A DNA stretch of 64,000 nucleotides from Agarivorans sp. Toyoura001 (GCF_005405585.1 NZ_BJEQ01000018.1:37900-101899); one strand, 5' to 3'. Positions 36,693 through 47,515 are shown, counted from the first letter of the stretch. The notes: a model not told the origin generated them from the letters alone. Numbers and translations are program-made.

Positions 36693-38762
36693 TTACCACT
36701 TACCATTAAGCAATAACTGTCGAATTTTCTTTAAGTCTTTACCGATGAGCTGTAGCTGATAAGCAATTAATAGTTCGTTGCCAACTAATTGAGGCAATAG
36801 TCGGTTAATGGCGCGCATTAAAGCCTCATGCTGCAGGCTTAAACTTGGCCTTTGCTCCGATTTTAGCAACAGGTAATCGTGCATTAAACACAGCTCGTTT
36901 TGAATGGTCTCGCCTAGACTCGCTAAGCGTTCAGCTGCATGGATAGATTGCAGCTGATTACGATGCGTAGAGAGGGCAGACAGGTGAGACAGCAAATGAT
37001 GGCTTAAACCTACCAGTTGATACAAATCAGGTGATAATCGCTGCTTAGCACTGGGTTCTGCCAGCATATGTTGCCAATGGCGAACCAGTTCGGCTTCGCT
37101 TTGATAGGCGTGGTAGCGGCTTAAGCGAAAGGCCGTTGACTCATCGGTAGTTTGAGAGAAATACTGCTCGAATATGGCTTGCTGATACTTAGCAATATTG
37201 GCAAATAACAGGCTAATAATTTTGCGGCTTTGCTTATGTTGCCAATCGGGCCACAGATAACGCATCGCTGTCATTGCCATTACAGCCCCAAGAATAGTGA
37301 CAAAGGTTCTTACCATTAACGCTTCGTTTGCGGGATAGCCCTGTATGTCTAAAGACATGGCTACAAACACCGTAATAACAGCCACTGAGATAGCATAGTT
37401 AAAATGGAAGAACAAAAAGAACAGCAATATAAAGCCTGGGAGCAATGCTATAAGAATGATCTCTGGAAGAGCTAAATAGCTGAGTCCAGCAGCAAGTACA
37501 ACACCCACGATAGTGCCATAAACTCGTTTGTCTACTCGCTTTTTAGTATCGTGATAATTCGGCTTAACTACTAATAAACAACTTAGCATCAACCAGTAGG
37601 CGTGTTCATCTCCCGAGAGCTGAATTAAACCGTAAGCTGCTAACATAATGGTCGCCATTCTTAAGGCATGGCGGTTTATGGAGAGTGTAAAGTCGAAAGC
37701 TTGCTGCAAATATTGTTTTATTGAAATAGAACTAAAAGGTGAAAAGCTCTGTTCTGGTTCAGGAAAGTGCTGCTCATGAAAGCATAGAGCGGTGACTTTC
37801 TTTAAGTTTTTGAGCATGTAGGCAAAGCGCGGTGGCACATCTTTTAAATTAGCTCGGTTTTGCTCAAGAGTATCAATTGCATAGTTAAGTTCTTGTTCTA
37901 TTTCTGGCGGGGTTTGTCTTGCACCAATAACCCGGGCGATTTTAACTAATATAGTTCTCGTTTCAGCTAGCAATGTTCTTGGAAGAACCTTTTGCAAACG
38001 TTCGTAATCTAAATGGGACGAACTTAAGCGCTCATGCAGTAATTGGGCTTTAAAAAATCGGTCCATTTGGCTTGAGCCAACTTGCTGTTTGTTACGCTGT
38101 TGGTGCACATACAAGCCGTGGCGTATAACGCCTAGCTGCTCAGCAATATCCGCGCTTTGGGCTGTTAGCTTAACTTGAATGTCGTTGATATTAGCTGCGC
38201 GTTGAAATAGCCGGGTTTTAGTTAATTGGTACAAACTGATTTGGCGAAATACATTATCCAGCTGTTTGTCTACCCAGCGGGTAGGGTAAAGGGCGTTTAT
38301 AACCAGCGAAAGTAATGCATAACTAAGTGCACCTATCACTAACCAAAGTGGTTGCACCCAAGGGTTTGCATAGGTGGAATACCCTAGCATGGTGTAAATG
38401 GCAATAATCAAGGAACAAAGAGAGATAGAGCCGTATTTTTGCCCAAGCACCGGCATGCGCATAAACAAGTAACATGAACTAAATAAACCAACAGCGAACA
38501 ACCACGGCCAAGGGAACAATAGAGTGACCGATACAGTCGCTAAGGTAAAACTGGTTGCCATTAAGGCTGTGCTTTGCAGGCGTTGCTGATAGAAGTCGGG
38601 GCTGTCGGCTAATCCCGCAGCCACAATACCGAGAGTGGCAGTAAGTGCGAGATCTACGTCTAGCAGCAAGCCTAGGCTTAATACTAACGTAGCTAAACCA
38701 GCAGCTTTTAACGCTACAGTCCAGTTAAGTGCAGATGAATCAATTTTTAACGTTAGTGCCAT
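36693..38762 (-). CDS. yccS: YccS/YhfK family inner-membrane protein (FUSC)
   Basis: A 689-residue membrane protein with two hydrophobic blocks of about six helices (around residues 15-155 and 375-500), each followed by a long soluble helical region. This duplicated layout is typical of the fusaric-acid-resistance-like (FUSC) superfamily and of YccS in particular. Conserved stretches include MLSCLLVVKPNYHDTKKRV and KRVYGTIVGVVL. Family members are proposed efflux or channel proteins; the substrate here is unknown. The gene lies between tusE and yccA on the same strand. Confidence 0.88.
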   Translation of the reverse strand: MALTLKIDSSALNWTVALKAAGLATLVLSLGLLLDVDLALTATLGIVAAGLADSPDFYQQRLQSTALMATSFTLATVSVTLLFPWPWLFAVGLFSSCYLFMRMPVLGQKYGSISLCSLIIAIYTMLGYSTYANPWVQPLWLVIGALSYALLSLVINALYPTRWVDKQLDNVFRQISLYQLTKTRLFQRAANINDIQVKLTAQSADIAEQLGVIRHGLYVHQQRNKQQVGSSQMDRFFKAQLLHERLSSSHLDYERLQKVLPRTLLAETRTILVKIARVIGARQTPPEIEQELNYAIDTLEQNRANLKDVPPRFAYMLKNLKKVTALCFHEQHFPEPEQSFSPFSSISIKQYLQQAFDFTLSINRHALRMATIMLAAYGLIQLSGDEHAYWLMLSCLLVVKPNYHDTKKRVDKRVYGTIVGVVLAAGLSYLALPEIILIALLPGFILLFFLFFHFNYAISVAVITVFVAMSLDIQGYPANEALMVRTFVTILGAVMAMTAMRYLWPDWQHKQSRKIISLLFANIAKYQQAIFEQYFSQTTDESTAFRLSRYHAYQSEAELVRHWQHMLAEPSAKQRLSPDLYQLVGLSHHLLSHLSALSTHRNQLQSIHAAERLASLGETIQNELCLMHDYLLLKSEQRPSLSLQHEALMRAINRLLPQLVGNELLIAYQLQLIGKDLKKIRQLLLNGKW

Positions 38763-38766
38763 AAAT

Positions 38767-38797
38767 GAAAACGCCCTGCAAAGGCAGGGCGTATTTA
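38767..38797 (-). terminator. Terminator after yccA
   Basis: The stem ACGCCCTGC/GCAGGGCGT is followed on the minus strand by a T-rich run. It falls between yccA and yccS. Confidence 0.75.
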
Positions 38798-38814
38798 TCC
38801 TTTACCAATCTGGC

Positions 38815-39480
38815 TTAGTCGTCGTTCAAGAAACCTAAGATATGTAATAAGTGTACGAAAATATTAAATATATTCAAGTACATAGAGATAGTTGCTCGAA
38901 TGTAGTTGGTTTCGGTACCGTTTAAGATGTTGCTGGTATCGTAAAGAATAAAACCAGAGAACAACATTACCGCTGCACCACTAATGGCTAGGCTAAGCAT
39001 TGGTATTTGTAAGAACAAGTTAAGTAACATGCTCACTACAACCACAATTAAACCCGCCATTAAAAAGCCGCTCATAAATGAGAAGTCTTTTTTGGTGGTG
39101 AGTACATAGCCAGACAAGCCGAAGAAAATAAGACCTGTCATACCTAAGGCTTGCATCACAATGGCTGGGCCTTGTGGAAACTGTAGGTAAGCGCTAAGCA
39201 ATGGACCCAACGAGGCACCCATTAAGGTTGTAAATACAAATGTCCAAACAAGCCCCATCGAAGAATTGATGCTGCGAGGTAAGACGAAGAATACGATGAT
39301 CATAGCGGCAACCATCATACCAATAGACGCCATGTGACCAATACCGGCGACTACTGCAAAGAAAGCTGCAATTGCACTGGTAAACAAGGTCATCGATAGT
39401 AAAGCGTATGTATTACGCAATACCTTATTTGTTTCCAGTTTCGATGCAGCGCTATAGTTTATCGTGCTAGGCTGATTCAT
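38815..39480 (-). CDS. yccA: Bax inhibitor-1 family membrane protein YccA
   Basis: A 221-residue protein with seven predicted membrane helices, matching the BI-1/YccA family (TMBIM). In E. coli YccA is a substrate and modulator of the FtsH protease that protects SecY under translocation stress. It shows SGFILYDTSNILNG and a C-terminal helix ending HLLHILGFLNDD, with the acidic tail typical of the family. It is the first gene of the yccA-yccS-tusE run but has its own terminator. Confidence 0.92.
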   Translation of the reverse strand: MNQPSTINYSAASKLETNKVLRNTYALLSMTLFTSAIAAFFAVVAGIGHMASIGMMVAAMIIVFFVLPRSINSSMGLVWTFVFTTLMGASLGPLLSAYLQFPQGPAIVMQALGMTGLIFFGLSGYVLTTKKDFSFMSGFLMAGLIVVVVSMLLNLFLQIPMLSLAISGAAVMLFSGFILYDTSNILNGTETNYIRATISMYLNIFNIFVHLLHILGFLNDD

Positions 39481-39783
39481 TATTTCACTCCGTTCAGGCT
39501 GAGTTAGTTGGTTAGTTTATATAAACCGAAATTGTAGTATAACCAGTTTTTAACTAAAAAAAATCAAATCCGCCATCTAAAAATGCTGGTAGCGTCACCA
39601 ATTCATCACAGATAAATTTAATAAAGCACTCAAAGACTTAGCTTTTTGAATGTTTGTCAGTGCAAAATCACCTTACCTTATACTAAAGCGAGTGTTGCAC
39701 TCGGTTTCACATAGCCCTATGATCAGCGCATTAACAGGGCAGTTTGCCTCAACCCTTCAACGATTAAGTGAGACGGATAACAG
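39481..39783. promoter_or_regulatory. Divergent yccA-ppaC intergenic region
   Basis: About 300 bases without a gene. A possible ppaC promoter is TTGTCA (39654-39659) and TATACT (39679-39684) with a long 19-base spacer, followed by a small hairpin CGAGTG-TTG-CACTCG (39689-39703). Both are tentative. Confidence 0.35.
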
Positions 39784-40704
39784 ATGTTAGTTTTAGGACA
39801 CACTAATCCAGACTGCGATAGTATTGCTGGTGCAATATCTTTAGCAGAGTTATTAACTAAGCAAGGTACACCTGCTACTGCTATTGCTCAGGGCGAACCA
39901 AACCCTGAAGCACAATTTCTTTTAGACAAAATTGGCTTTCAAGCGCCAGAAGTGCGCACCGAGATTGCCGGTGAAGATGTATGGTTAATTGATTACTCTG
40001 ATTGGGGCCAAGCACCTAAAGATGCTAAAAAAGCCAATATTCGCGGTATTGTTGATCATCATAAACTCGGCGACATTACCACTGCTGAACCAGTAGAGTG
40101 TTGGATCCGCCCAGTGGGCTGTAGCTGTACCATCGTTTACAGCATGTACCAAGCCTCGAACATTACACCAAGTAAAGAAGCGGCAACGCTAATGCTTGGT
40201 GCTATTTTGAGCGACACGGTTAAGTTTAACTCGCCTACATTTACTCCTGTAGATCGTGAAGCTGCAGAAGCCTTAGCGAAATTGGCCGGCGTAGCCGATA
40301 TTAATGCCTTCGCTGATGAGCAGTTTGCTGCTAAGTCAGATGTCGCATCAGTGCCTGCATCTGAGTTGGTGCTTCGCGACCAAAAGGTTTACGAGATTAA
40401 CGGTAAGCAATTTGCTATCGCTCAGCTTGAGTTAACCTCGGTAGCACCGGTATTAGCGCGCTTAGATGAGTTAAAAACAGAATTAGTGGCGCTTAAACAA
40501 GCTCATAACTACCACACCGCATTAGTATTGCTTACTGATATAACTACATTAAATTCTACTGGTTTAATCTGTAGTGATGAAGCCGCATTGGTGGCGTCTA
40601 CTTTAGGTGGAAGCATTGATGGCTCCATTATTGATTTACCTGGCGTAGTTAGCCGTAAGAAGCAGGTGATGCCGCCCTTACAGCGTGAGTTTGACGCCAG
40701 TTAA
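39784..40704 (+). CDS. ppaC: Manganese-dependent inorganic pyrophosphatase
   Basis: A 306-residue family II pyrophosphatase that hydrolyses pyrophosphate to two phosphates. The DHH-family metal motifs are present: NPDCDS near residue 8, the DYSDW motif and DHHK. The C-terminal DHHA2 region ends with SRKKQVMPPL, the substrate-binding SRKKQ motif. It is a Mn2+-dependent enzyme, unrelated to the common Ppa. It is a single gene with its own terminator. Confidence 0.96.
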   Translation: MLVLGHTNPDCDSIAGAISLAELLTKQGTPATAIAQGEPNPEAQFLLDKIGFQAPEVRTEIAGEDVWLIDYSDWGQAPKDAKKANIRGIVDHHKLGDITTAEPVECWIRPVGCSCTIVYSMYQASNITPSKEAATLMLGAILSDTVKFNSPTFTPVDREAAEALAKLAGVADINAFADEQFAAKSDVASVPASELVLRDQKVYEINGKQFAIAQLELTSVAPVLARLDELKTELVALKQAHNYHTALVLLTDITTLNSTGLICSDEAALVASTLGGSIDGSIIDLPGVVSRKKQVMPPLQREFDAS

Positions 40705-40721
40705 ACACTCACCCTTGTATA

Positions 40722-40754
40722 AAAAACCAGCCAATTTAGGCTGGTTTTTTTGTG
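40722..40754 (+). terminator. Rho-independent terminator after ppaC
   Basis: The stem AAACCAGCC/GGCTGGTTT is followed by a T-run. Confidence 0.9.
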
Positions 40755-41214
40755 TTTGTTGATCGCTAAATTAATTTTCTAACTTTGAGTTTCGTTTTCA
40801 GTAACTCGCGTGCTGATTTTAGTTTACAAATTACGTTATTTAATTACTTTTTAAACAGTATTTACTGTTATTATCGTCACTTAATGAATTTTTCTGCAAA
40901 AAATGTGAGAAAAAACTCGTTTATTTAGTCTCTTAGGCGTTTTTGTAAAAAAAAATCACACTTAATTTCAAGTCAAGTCTGAAATTCTCATTATATCTGT
41001 GATAGCATTTCCGTTACTTTCGTGACGAATGGACTAGCTCCTGCGTTATTGAATGCTGTTGTTTTGGAGGTTGTAAGGATAATCTACTGATAAAGACGAT
41101 TATTCACACATCATCGAGAGCTGATGTGGCTCCTCTTTAAATGAAAATACTATTGATGTTCAAGGTCTTGTCGGTCTGAATAACATCAATATAGCAGTAA
41201 ATAGGAATTACTGG
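40755..41214 (+). promoter_or_regulatory. gltB upstream region with two leader hairpins
   Basis: This 460-base gap has no gene. The distal half (40780-41000) is very AT-rich, as expected for Lrp or nucleoid-protein binding. Near the gene lie two hairpins. The first is CACATCA/TGATGTG with an eight-base loop (41106-41127). The second is a ten-pair stem TATTGATGTT/AACATCAATA (41150-41159 with 41181-41190), ending 25 bases before the ATG. They could form a structured mRNA leader; no T-run follows, so neither is a plain terminator. Confidence 0.45.
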
Positions 41215-44200
41215 ATGACAAACATAACTCAACACAATAAGAGCCTTTATAGGCCTGAATTCGAACACGATAGCTGTGGTATCGGATTTGTTGCCCACTT
41301 AAAAGGGCGTAAAAGTCATGATGTGATCGAAAACGCATTAACCATGCTTACTTGCATGGAGCATCGTGGTGGTACAGGTTGTGACGTCGATAGTGGAGAC
41401 GGCGCAGGTATCCTCATTCAGCTTCCTCATGAGTTTTTTAACGAAGAAGCGACAAAACTAGGTTTCAGCTTACCTAACCCAGGTGAGTATGGCGTGGGTA
41501 TGGTTTACTTCCCGCGTGATGAAGCTATTCGTCGCGAATGTCGCGAAATTTTAAACCGAAACATTGAGAAACTAGGCTTAACCTTATTAGGTTACCGCGT
41601 AGTGCCAAAAGACAACTCAAGTTTGGGTCAGGCCTCAGTTGATAATGAGCCGCAAATTGAGCAAGTCTTTATTGCGCGCCCATCTGATCTAGACCAACAG
41701 ATTTTTGAACGTAAGCTATTTGTTTTACGTAAATACACGCTGCACATTGCTGATGCAACGGTTGCTGGTGTAAATGAAAGCTTTTACATGGCGTCGATGT
41801 CGTCGCGCACTATTGTCTATAAAGGGCAGTTAACAACAGCGCAAGTACGTAAATACTATTTAGACTTGCAAGATCCACGCGTAGTGTCGGCAATTGCCAT
41901 GTTCCACTCGCGTTTCTCTACTAATACCTTCCCAGCTTGGCGTTTAGCACAGCCTTTCCGTTACATTGCCCACAATGGCGAAATTAACACGGTTAAAGGT
42001 AACGTAAACTGGATGCGTGCCCGTGAATCACTGCTTGCAAGTGTAAACTTCAGCAAAGAAGAACTGGATATGATTAATCCAGTGTGTGATATCACGCGTT
42101 CTGACTCGGCCAACCTAGACATGTGTGTAGAATTACTGGTGTTAAGTGGTCGCCCACTTGAGCAAGTAATGATGATGGTTGTGCCAGAAGCATGGCAAAC
42201 TCAAGACGATATGGACCCTGTGAAGCGCGCCTTCTACGAGTACTATTCGTGCATGATGGAACCATGGGACGGCCCAGCTTCAATTTCATTTACCAATGGT
42301 AAAGTGATTGGCGCAACTTTAGACCGTAACGGACTACGTCCTTCTCGTTACCTTGTTACCGATGATGGCCTAGTTGTCATGGGTTCAGAAACAGGTGCCT
42401 TAGTTGTAGACCAATCTAAAGTGGTTCAAAAAGGTCGCTTGCAGCCAGGTAAAATCTTTATTGCAGACCTAGAACAAGGTCGCATTATTGCTGACGACGA
42501 AGTTAAACACACTGTGTGTTCTAGTCAGCCATACGGCAAGTGGGTAGAAGAGAATAAGATTGTTCTTGATGACCTACCTTTACCAGAAGGTTACGACCGT
42601 TTTGCTACGCAGCACAGCCTAGAAAAACGTCAAAAAGCTTTTGGTTACAGCCAAGAAGACATTAATGCCGTTCTTAAGCCAATGGTTGGAACGTCTAAAG
42701 AACCATTAGGTGCAATGGGTACAGATACGCCATTGGCGATTTTGTCTGACAAAAATCCGCATCTATCACATTACTTTAAGCAGTTATTCGCTCAAGTAAC
42801 TAACCCGCCAATTGACCCAATTCGAGAAGAAATGGTGATGTCGCTACGTACTTACGTAGGCGCGGACTTAAACTTACTTGAAGAAACACCACTGCATTGT
42901 CGTAAAGTAGAAATCAAGCAGCCAGTATTAACCAACGAACAGTTGGCTAAGCTACGTAGCATTGATCATAACCACTTCCAAGCAGCGACTATTTCTACTA
43001 CTTTCCAAGCCACTGGCGCGGAAAATGAACTAGAAAAAGCAATCGACCGTATTTGTCGTCATGCTAAAGACGCTGTAGATGACGGATTCTCAATCCTTAT
43101 TTTGAGTGACCGTCGAGTAGATAGCGACCATGCTGCAGTGCCATCGGTATTGGCCACAGCCGCTGTTCACCACTACTTAATCCGCGAAGGTATCCGTGCT
43201 CACGCAGACTTGATTGTTGAATCAGGCGACATTCGTGAAACGCATCACCTAGCCACTGTATTAGGTTACGGCGCGGCAGCAGTAAACCCATATCTAGCCA
43301 TTGAAACACTGCTAGACATGCGTGACCAAGCCATTATTGATAGCAGCATGTCTAACGATGATGTGATATCGCGTTACAGCAATGCAGTAAATAGTGGCTT
43401 ACTAAAAATCTTCTCGAAAATGGGTATCTCCACACTTCAGTCATACCAAGGCGCGCAAATCTTTGAAGCGCTGGGTATTAACTCTGATGTGGTTAAGAAA
43501 TACTTTACTGGCACAGTAACTCGAATTGAAGGCTTAAGCCTAGACGGAATTGCCACTGAAGCATTAAATCGTCACCGCGAAGGTTTCCCAGCAGATGATA
43601 ATCCATTTAATGATTTGATTCTTAAAACCGGTGGTGATTACGCTTGGCGTCAAGATGGCGAGCGTCATTTGTTCAACCCAACGACTATCCGTTTGCTGCA
43701 AAACGCTTCATCTACTAATGACTACAAGGTATTTAAAGAATACGCAGCCAATGTAGATAACCAAGCGAAAGAAGCTTTTACACTGCGTGGCTTACTTAAG
43801 TTTAAGACTGACCGCGAAAGTGTACCTCTAGAAGAAGTTGAATCAGCTGACAAGATCCTCAAGCGTTTCGCTACAGGTGCAATGAGCTTTGGTTCAATTT
43901 CTTGGGAAGCTCACACTACCTTGGCAATTGCCATGAACCGTATTGGTGGTAAGAGCAACTCTGGTGAGGGCGGTGAAGACCCAATTCGCTTTAAGCCAAT
44001 GGAAAATGGCGACTCAATGATCTCTAAGATCAAACAGGTTGCTTCTGGTCGCTTTGGTGTAACCAGCCATTACTTAGCGAATGCTGAAGAATTACAGATC
44101 AAAATGGCACAAGGCGCTAAGCCTGGTGAAGGTGGTCAATTACCTGGTGATAAGGTCGATGCATGGATTGGTAAAACACGTGGCTCAACGCCGGGTGTAG

Positions 44201-45861
44201 GTCTAATTTCACCACCGCCACACCACGACATTTATTCAATCGAAGATTTAGCTCAGCTAATCTACGATTTGAAAAATGCCAACCGCGACGCACGTATTAA
44301 CGTTAAGTTAGTATCAGAAGCGGGCGTAGGTACAATTGCATCGGGTGTCTGTAAAGGTTACGCCGATGTAGTGCTTATTGCTGGTTACGACGGTGGTACC
44401 GGAGCTTCTCCACTGAGCTCAATTAAACACGCAGGTTTACCGTGGGAGTTGGGTCTAGCAGAAACACACCAAACCCTTATTCAAAATAAACTGCGTAGCC
44501 GTATTACAGTTCAAGCCGATGGCCAACTTAAAACACCACGCGATTTAGCAGTAGCTACCTTGCTAGGTGCTGAAGAATGGGGCGTGGCGACTGCTGCACT
44601 AGTGGTTGAAGGTTGTACCATGATGCGTAAGTGTCACTTGAACACCTGTCCGGTAGGTATTGCTACACAAGACCGTCGTTTACGTGAGCGTTACGCGGGT
44701 CAAGTTGACCACGTTGTTAACTTCTTCCAAATGATGGTAGAAGGTTTACGCGAAATTATGGCTGAACTTGGCTTCCGTACCATCAACGAGATGGTAGGTC
44801 AGAGCCAATGTTTAACACCTCGCACCGACGTTGACCACTGGAAATACAAAGGCGTAGATTTATCGCCAATCTTGTATAAAGCAGACGATAGCGGAAACGA
44901 GACGCTTTATTGTAGCCAAGAGCAAAAACACTTAATTCACGACATTGTTGATCGTCGCTTAATTAAAGATGCTGCTGCTGCGCTAGAGTCAGGCGAGAAA
45001 GTTTCTTTAAGCTCTGAAATCATCAATACCGACCGAAGTGTGGGTACTATGTTGTCGAACGAGATTTCTAAACGCTACGGCGCTGAAGGTCTGCCAGCAG
45101 ATACCATTAACGTTAAATTTAGCGGTAGTGCAGGACAAAGCTTTGGTACGTTTGCGGCTACAGGTATCAAGTTTGAACTTGAAGGCGATGCCAACGACTA
45201 CTTCGGTAAAGGCTTATCTGGCGCCAAATTGGTGGTTTACCCAGATTCAAGTGCACCGTTTGAAGCACGCAAAAATATCATTGTAGGAAACGTAGCCTTC
45301 TTTGGTGGTACAGCGGGTGAAGCATACATTCGCGGTATCGCTGGTGAACGTTTCTGTGTTCGTAACTCTGGTGTTACCGCCATTGTAGAAGGTGTTGGCG
45401 ACCATGGTTGTGAATACATGACCGGCGGTAAAGCGGTTATTCTTGGTGAAACTGGCCGTAACTTCGCTGCTGGTATGTCTGGCGGTGTGGCTTACGTATT
45501 AGACCGCAGCAACCAGTTCGCTTCTCGCTGTAACATGGAAATGGTGAGACTTGGTGGCATCGAAGATGCGGCTGAGGCCGCCGAGTTAAAAGCTCTAATC
45601 GAGAACCACTTAGCTCATACTGGCTCAGACGTAGCCAAAGAGTTGTTGGAAGATTGGGACAATGCGCTAAGTCTGTTTGTTCGTGTAATGCCTACTGATT
45701 ATGAACGTATGCAAAATTACATGAAAGACGCTAAAGCTACCGGTGAATATGAAACGGATTACGATGTAGCTGTTGCTGCATTCGATATGCACCTTGATAG
45801 CGTTGCGCAAGCGAAAAAAGCCAAGGCTGAACAAGCCAAACAGAAAGCTGAAGCGGTTTAG
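41215..45861 (+). CDS. gltB: Glutamate synthase large (alpha) subunit
   Basis: A 1548-residue enzyme. With GltD it converts 2-oxoglutarate plus glutamine to two glutamates using NADPH. The class II glutaminase nucleophile is expected at Cys21 (HDSCGIGFV) after propeptide removal. The central and FMN domains include RFATGAMSFGSISWEAH and the 3Fe-4S cysteines in CTMMRKCHLNTCP. The C-terminal beta-helix GXGXG domain (about 1270-1480) is also present. The C-terminus ends in a Lys/Ala-rich tail. The propeptide is only 20 residues. gltD follows after nine bases, so the two form an operon. Confidence 0.98.
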   Translation: MTNITQHNKSLYRPEFEHDSCGIGFVAHLKGRKSHDVIENALTMLTCMEHRGGTGCDVDSGDGAGILIQLPHEFFNEEATKLGFSLPNPGEYGVGMVYFPRDEAIRRECREILNRNIEKLGLTLLGYRVVPKDNSSLGQASVDNEPQIEQVFIARPSDLDQQIFERKLFVLRKYTLHIADATVAGVNESFYMASMSSRTIVYKGQLTTAQVRKYYLDLQDPRVVSAIAMFHSRFSTNTFPAWRLAQPFRYIAHNGEINTVKGNVNWMRARESLLASVNFSKEELDMINPVCDITRSDSANLDMCVELLVLSGRPLEQVMMMVVPEAWQTQDDMDPVKRAFYEYYSCMMEPWDGPASISFTNGKVIGATLDRNGLRPSRYLVTDDGLVVMGSETGALVVDQSKVVQKGRLQPGKIFIADLEQGRIIADDEVKHTVCSSQPYGKWVEENKIVLDDLPLPEGYDRFATQHSLEKRQKAFGYSQEDINAVLKPMVGTSKEPLGAMGTDTPLAILSDKNPHLSHYFKQLFAQVTNPPIDPIREEMVMSLRTYVGADLNLLEETPLHCRKVEIKQPVLTNEQLAKLRSIDHNHFQAATISTTFQATGAENELEKAIDRICRHAKDAVDDGFSILILSDRRVDSDHAAVPSVLATAAVHHYLIREGIRAHADLIVESGDIRETHHLATVLGYGAAAVNPYLAIETLLDMRDQAIIDSSMSNDDVISRYSNAVNSGLLKIFSKMGISTLQSYQGAQIFEALGINSDVVKKYFTGTVTRIEGLSLDGIATEALNRHREGFPADDNPFNDLILKTGGDYAWRQDGERHLFNPTTIRLLQNASSTNDYKVFKEYAANVDNQAKEAFTLRGLLKFKTDRESVPLEEVESADKILKRFATGAMSFGSISWEAHTTLAIAMNRIGGKSNSGEGGEDPIRFKPMENGDSMISKIKQVASGRFGVTSHYLANAEELQIKMAQGAKPGEGGQLPGDKVDAWIGKTRGSTPGVGLISPPPHHDIYSIEDLAQLIYDLKNANRDARINVKLVSEAGVGTIASGVCKGYADVVLIAGYDGGTGASPLSSIKHAGLPWELGLAETHQTLIQNKLRSRITVQADGQLKTPRDLAVATLLGAEEWGVATAALVVEGCTMMRKCHLNTCPVGIATQDRRLRERYAGQVDHVVNFFQMMVEGLREIMAELGFRTINEMVGQSQCLTPRTDVDHWKYKGVDLSPILYKADDSGNETLYCSQEQKHLIHDIVDRRLIKDAAAALESGEKVSLSSEIINTDRSVGTMLSNEISKRYGAEGLPADTINVKFSGSAGQSFGTFAATGIKFELEGDANDYFGKGLSGAKLVVYPDSSAPFEARKNIIVGNVAFFGGTAGEAYIRGIAGERFCVRNSGVTAIVEGVGDHGCEYMTGGKAVILGETGRNFAAGMSGGVAYVLDRSNQFASRCNMEMVRLGGIEDAAEAAELKALIENHLAHTGSDVAKELLEDWDNALSLFVRVMPTDYERMQNYMKDAKATGEYETDYDVAVAAFDMHLDSVAQAKKAKAEQAKQKAEAV

Positions 45862-45870
45862 GAGAGAGAC

Positions 45871-47361
45871 ATGGCAAATCCAACTGGATTTATGGAAATA
45901 GACAGGAAGCTATCGACAGACCGCGACCCAGCAGAGCGTTTGATAGATTGGCTAGAAGTTAAAACGCCTATGAGCGAGGAAGCGGTTAAAGACCAAGCTT
46001 CGCGCTGTATGGATTGCGGGATCCCATTTTGTCATTCAGGTGACTCAGCTTACGCCCCGCGCGTAGCTGGGTGTCCGATTAACAACTTGATCCCAGAGTG
46101 GAATGACTTGGTTTACCGTGGTCGCTGGAAAGATGCCATCGACCGTTTACACAAAACCAATAACTTCCCTGAGTTTACGGGTCGAGTATGTCCAGCTCCT
46201 TGTGAAGATTCTTGTGTACTGGGGATTAATGCTCCACCAGTAACCATTAAGAGCCAAGAAGTAAACATTATTGAACGCGCGTTTAAAGAAGGTTGGGTTA
46301 AACCTAACATTCCTAAAAAACGCAGCGGTAAAACAGTTGCTATCGTAGGTTCAGGCCCAGCTGGTTTAGCTGCAGCGGCGCAATTGAATTCTGCTGGTCA
46401 CACGGTAACGGTATTTGAACGAGCTGATCGCATTGGTGGCTTGTTAATGTACGGTATTCCGAATATGAAGCTGCAAAAAGAGATTGTTCAGCGTCGTATT
46501 GATATCATGCGTGAAGAAGGCATTATCTTTAAAACCTCTGTTGAGATTGGTAAAGATATTTCAATCACTCGCTTAAACGATGATTTTGATGCCTTACTGC
46601 TGGCCACTGGTGCAACGGTACCTCGTGACTTGCCAGTTGAAGGTCGCAAGCTTAACGGAGTTCATTTTGCGATGGAGTTCTTAGGTAAAAATACTAAGAG
46701 CTTGCTAGATAGCAACCTAGAAGACGGCCGTTACATTAGCGCTAAAGATAAACACGTTGTGGTTATTGGCGGTGGTGATACAGGTACTGACTGTGTGGGT
46801 ACATCTTTACGTCACGGTTGTAAAAACGTGATGCAGCTAGAGATTATGCCTCAGCCTCCACAAGAGCGTGCTCAAGATAACCCTTGGCCTGAGTTTAAAC
46901 GCACGTTGAAGCGCGATTACGGTCAAGACGAAGCTATTGCTATTCAAGGCGAAGATCCTCGTCGTTACCTAGTAATGACGCAGAAAATGGCTGGTGATGA
47001 ACAAGGTAATGTTACCGAAGTTCATACTACTAAGATCAACTGGGCTAAAAACGCCAACGGTCAAATGATTCCTGAGCCAGTGAAAGGCAGCGAAGAAGTT
47101 ATTAAAGCTGACTTAGTATTATTGGCAATGGGCTTTATGGGACCAGAAGCTGGCATTATTGATGAGTTAGGCGTAGAAAAAGACGCTCGCTCAAATGCTA
47201 AAGCGGCTTACGATGAATATGCCACTAGTGTAAAAGGCGTATTTGCTGCGGGTGATGCTCGCCGTGGTCAAAGCTTGATTGTTTGGGCAATTAATGAAGG
47301 TCGTGGTGCTGCACAGGCAGTAGACACCTTCTTAATGGGTAAAAGCTACCTGCCTAAGTAA
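45871..47361 (+). CDS. gltD: Glutamate synthase small (beta) subunit
   Basis: A 496-residue FAD/NADPH subunit that feeds electrons to GltB. N-terminal cysteines ([23 protein letters not shown]) bind two 4Fe-4S clusters. An FAD motif [10 protein letters not shown] follows near residue 157, and an NADPH motif [11 protein letters not shown] near 305. At 496 residues it is longer than the 472-residue E. coli protein and resembles the longer type I small subunit. A GGAGAGAGAC ribosome site precedes the ATG. Confidence 0.98.
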   Translation: MANPTGFMEIDRKLSTDRDPAERLIDWLEVKTPMSEEAVKDQASRCMDCGIPFCHSGDSAYAPRVAGCPINNLIPEWNDLVYRGRWKDAIDRLHKTNNFPEFTGRVCPAPCEDSCVLGINAPPVTIKSQEVNIIERAFKEGWVKPNIPKKRSGKTVAIVGSGPAGLAAAAQLNSAGHTVTVFERADRIGGLLMYGIPNMKLQKEIVQRRIDIMREEGIIFKTSVEIGKDISITRLNDDFDALLLATGATVPRDLPVEGRKLNGVHFAMEFLGKNTKSLLDSNLEDGRYISAKDKHVVVIGGGDTGTDCVGTSLRHGCKNVMQLEIMPQPPQERAQDNPWPEFKRTLKRDYGQDEAIAIQGEDPRRYLVMTQKMAGDEQGNVTEVHTTKINWAKNANGQMIPEPVKGSEEVIKADLVLLAMGFMGPEAGIIDELGVEKDARSNAKAAYDEYATSVKGVFAAGDARRGQSLIVWAINEGRGAAQAVDTFLMGKSYLPK

Positions 47362-47377
47362 GTCGTCTTAAAAGATT

Positions 47378-47406
47378 AAAAACCCAGCTTTGGCTGGGTT
47401 TTTTTA
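47378..47406 (+). terminator. Rho-independent terminator after gltD
   Basis: The stem AAACCCAGC/GCTGGGTTT is followed by a long T-run. Confidence 0.9.
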
Positions 47407-47471
47407 TAAGCAAAATTTGTTTGCTAAATGTGCACTTGGCATGCTCTTGTCAAAAAACCTTAAAAAGACAG

Positions 47472-47500
47472 TTTACAAGCCCAAGATAGGGGGGTAATAT
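47472..47500 (+). promoter_or_regulatory. Sigma-70 promoter of tRNA-Ser
   Basis: TTTACA and TAATAT are separated by 17 bases, followed by a GC-rich discriminator typical of stringently controlled stable-RNA genes. It ends 16 bases before the tRNA. Confidence 0.75.
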
Positions 47501-47515
47501 GCGCCCCGTTGCTGC

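Noticed and set aside
39689..39703. Hairpin before ppaC as a terminator
   Set aside because: The six-pair stem has no following T-run and lies upstream of the gene, just past a possible -10. It is at most a leader hairpin.
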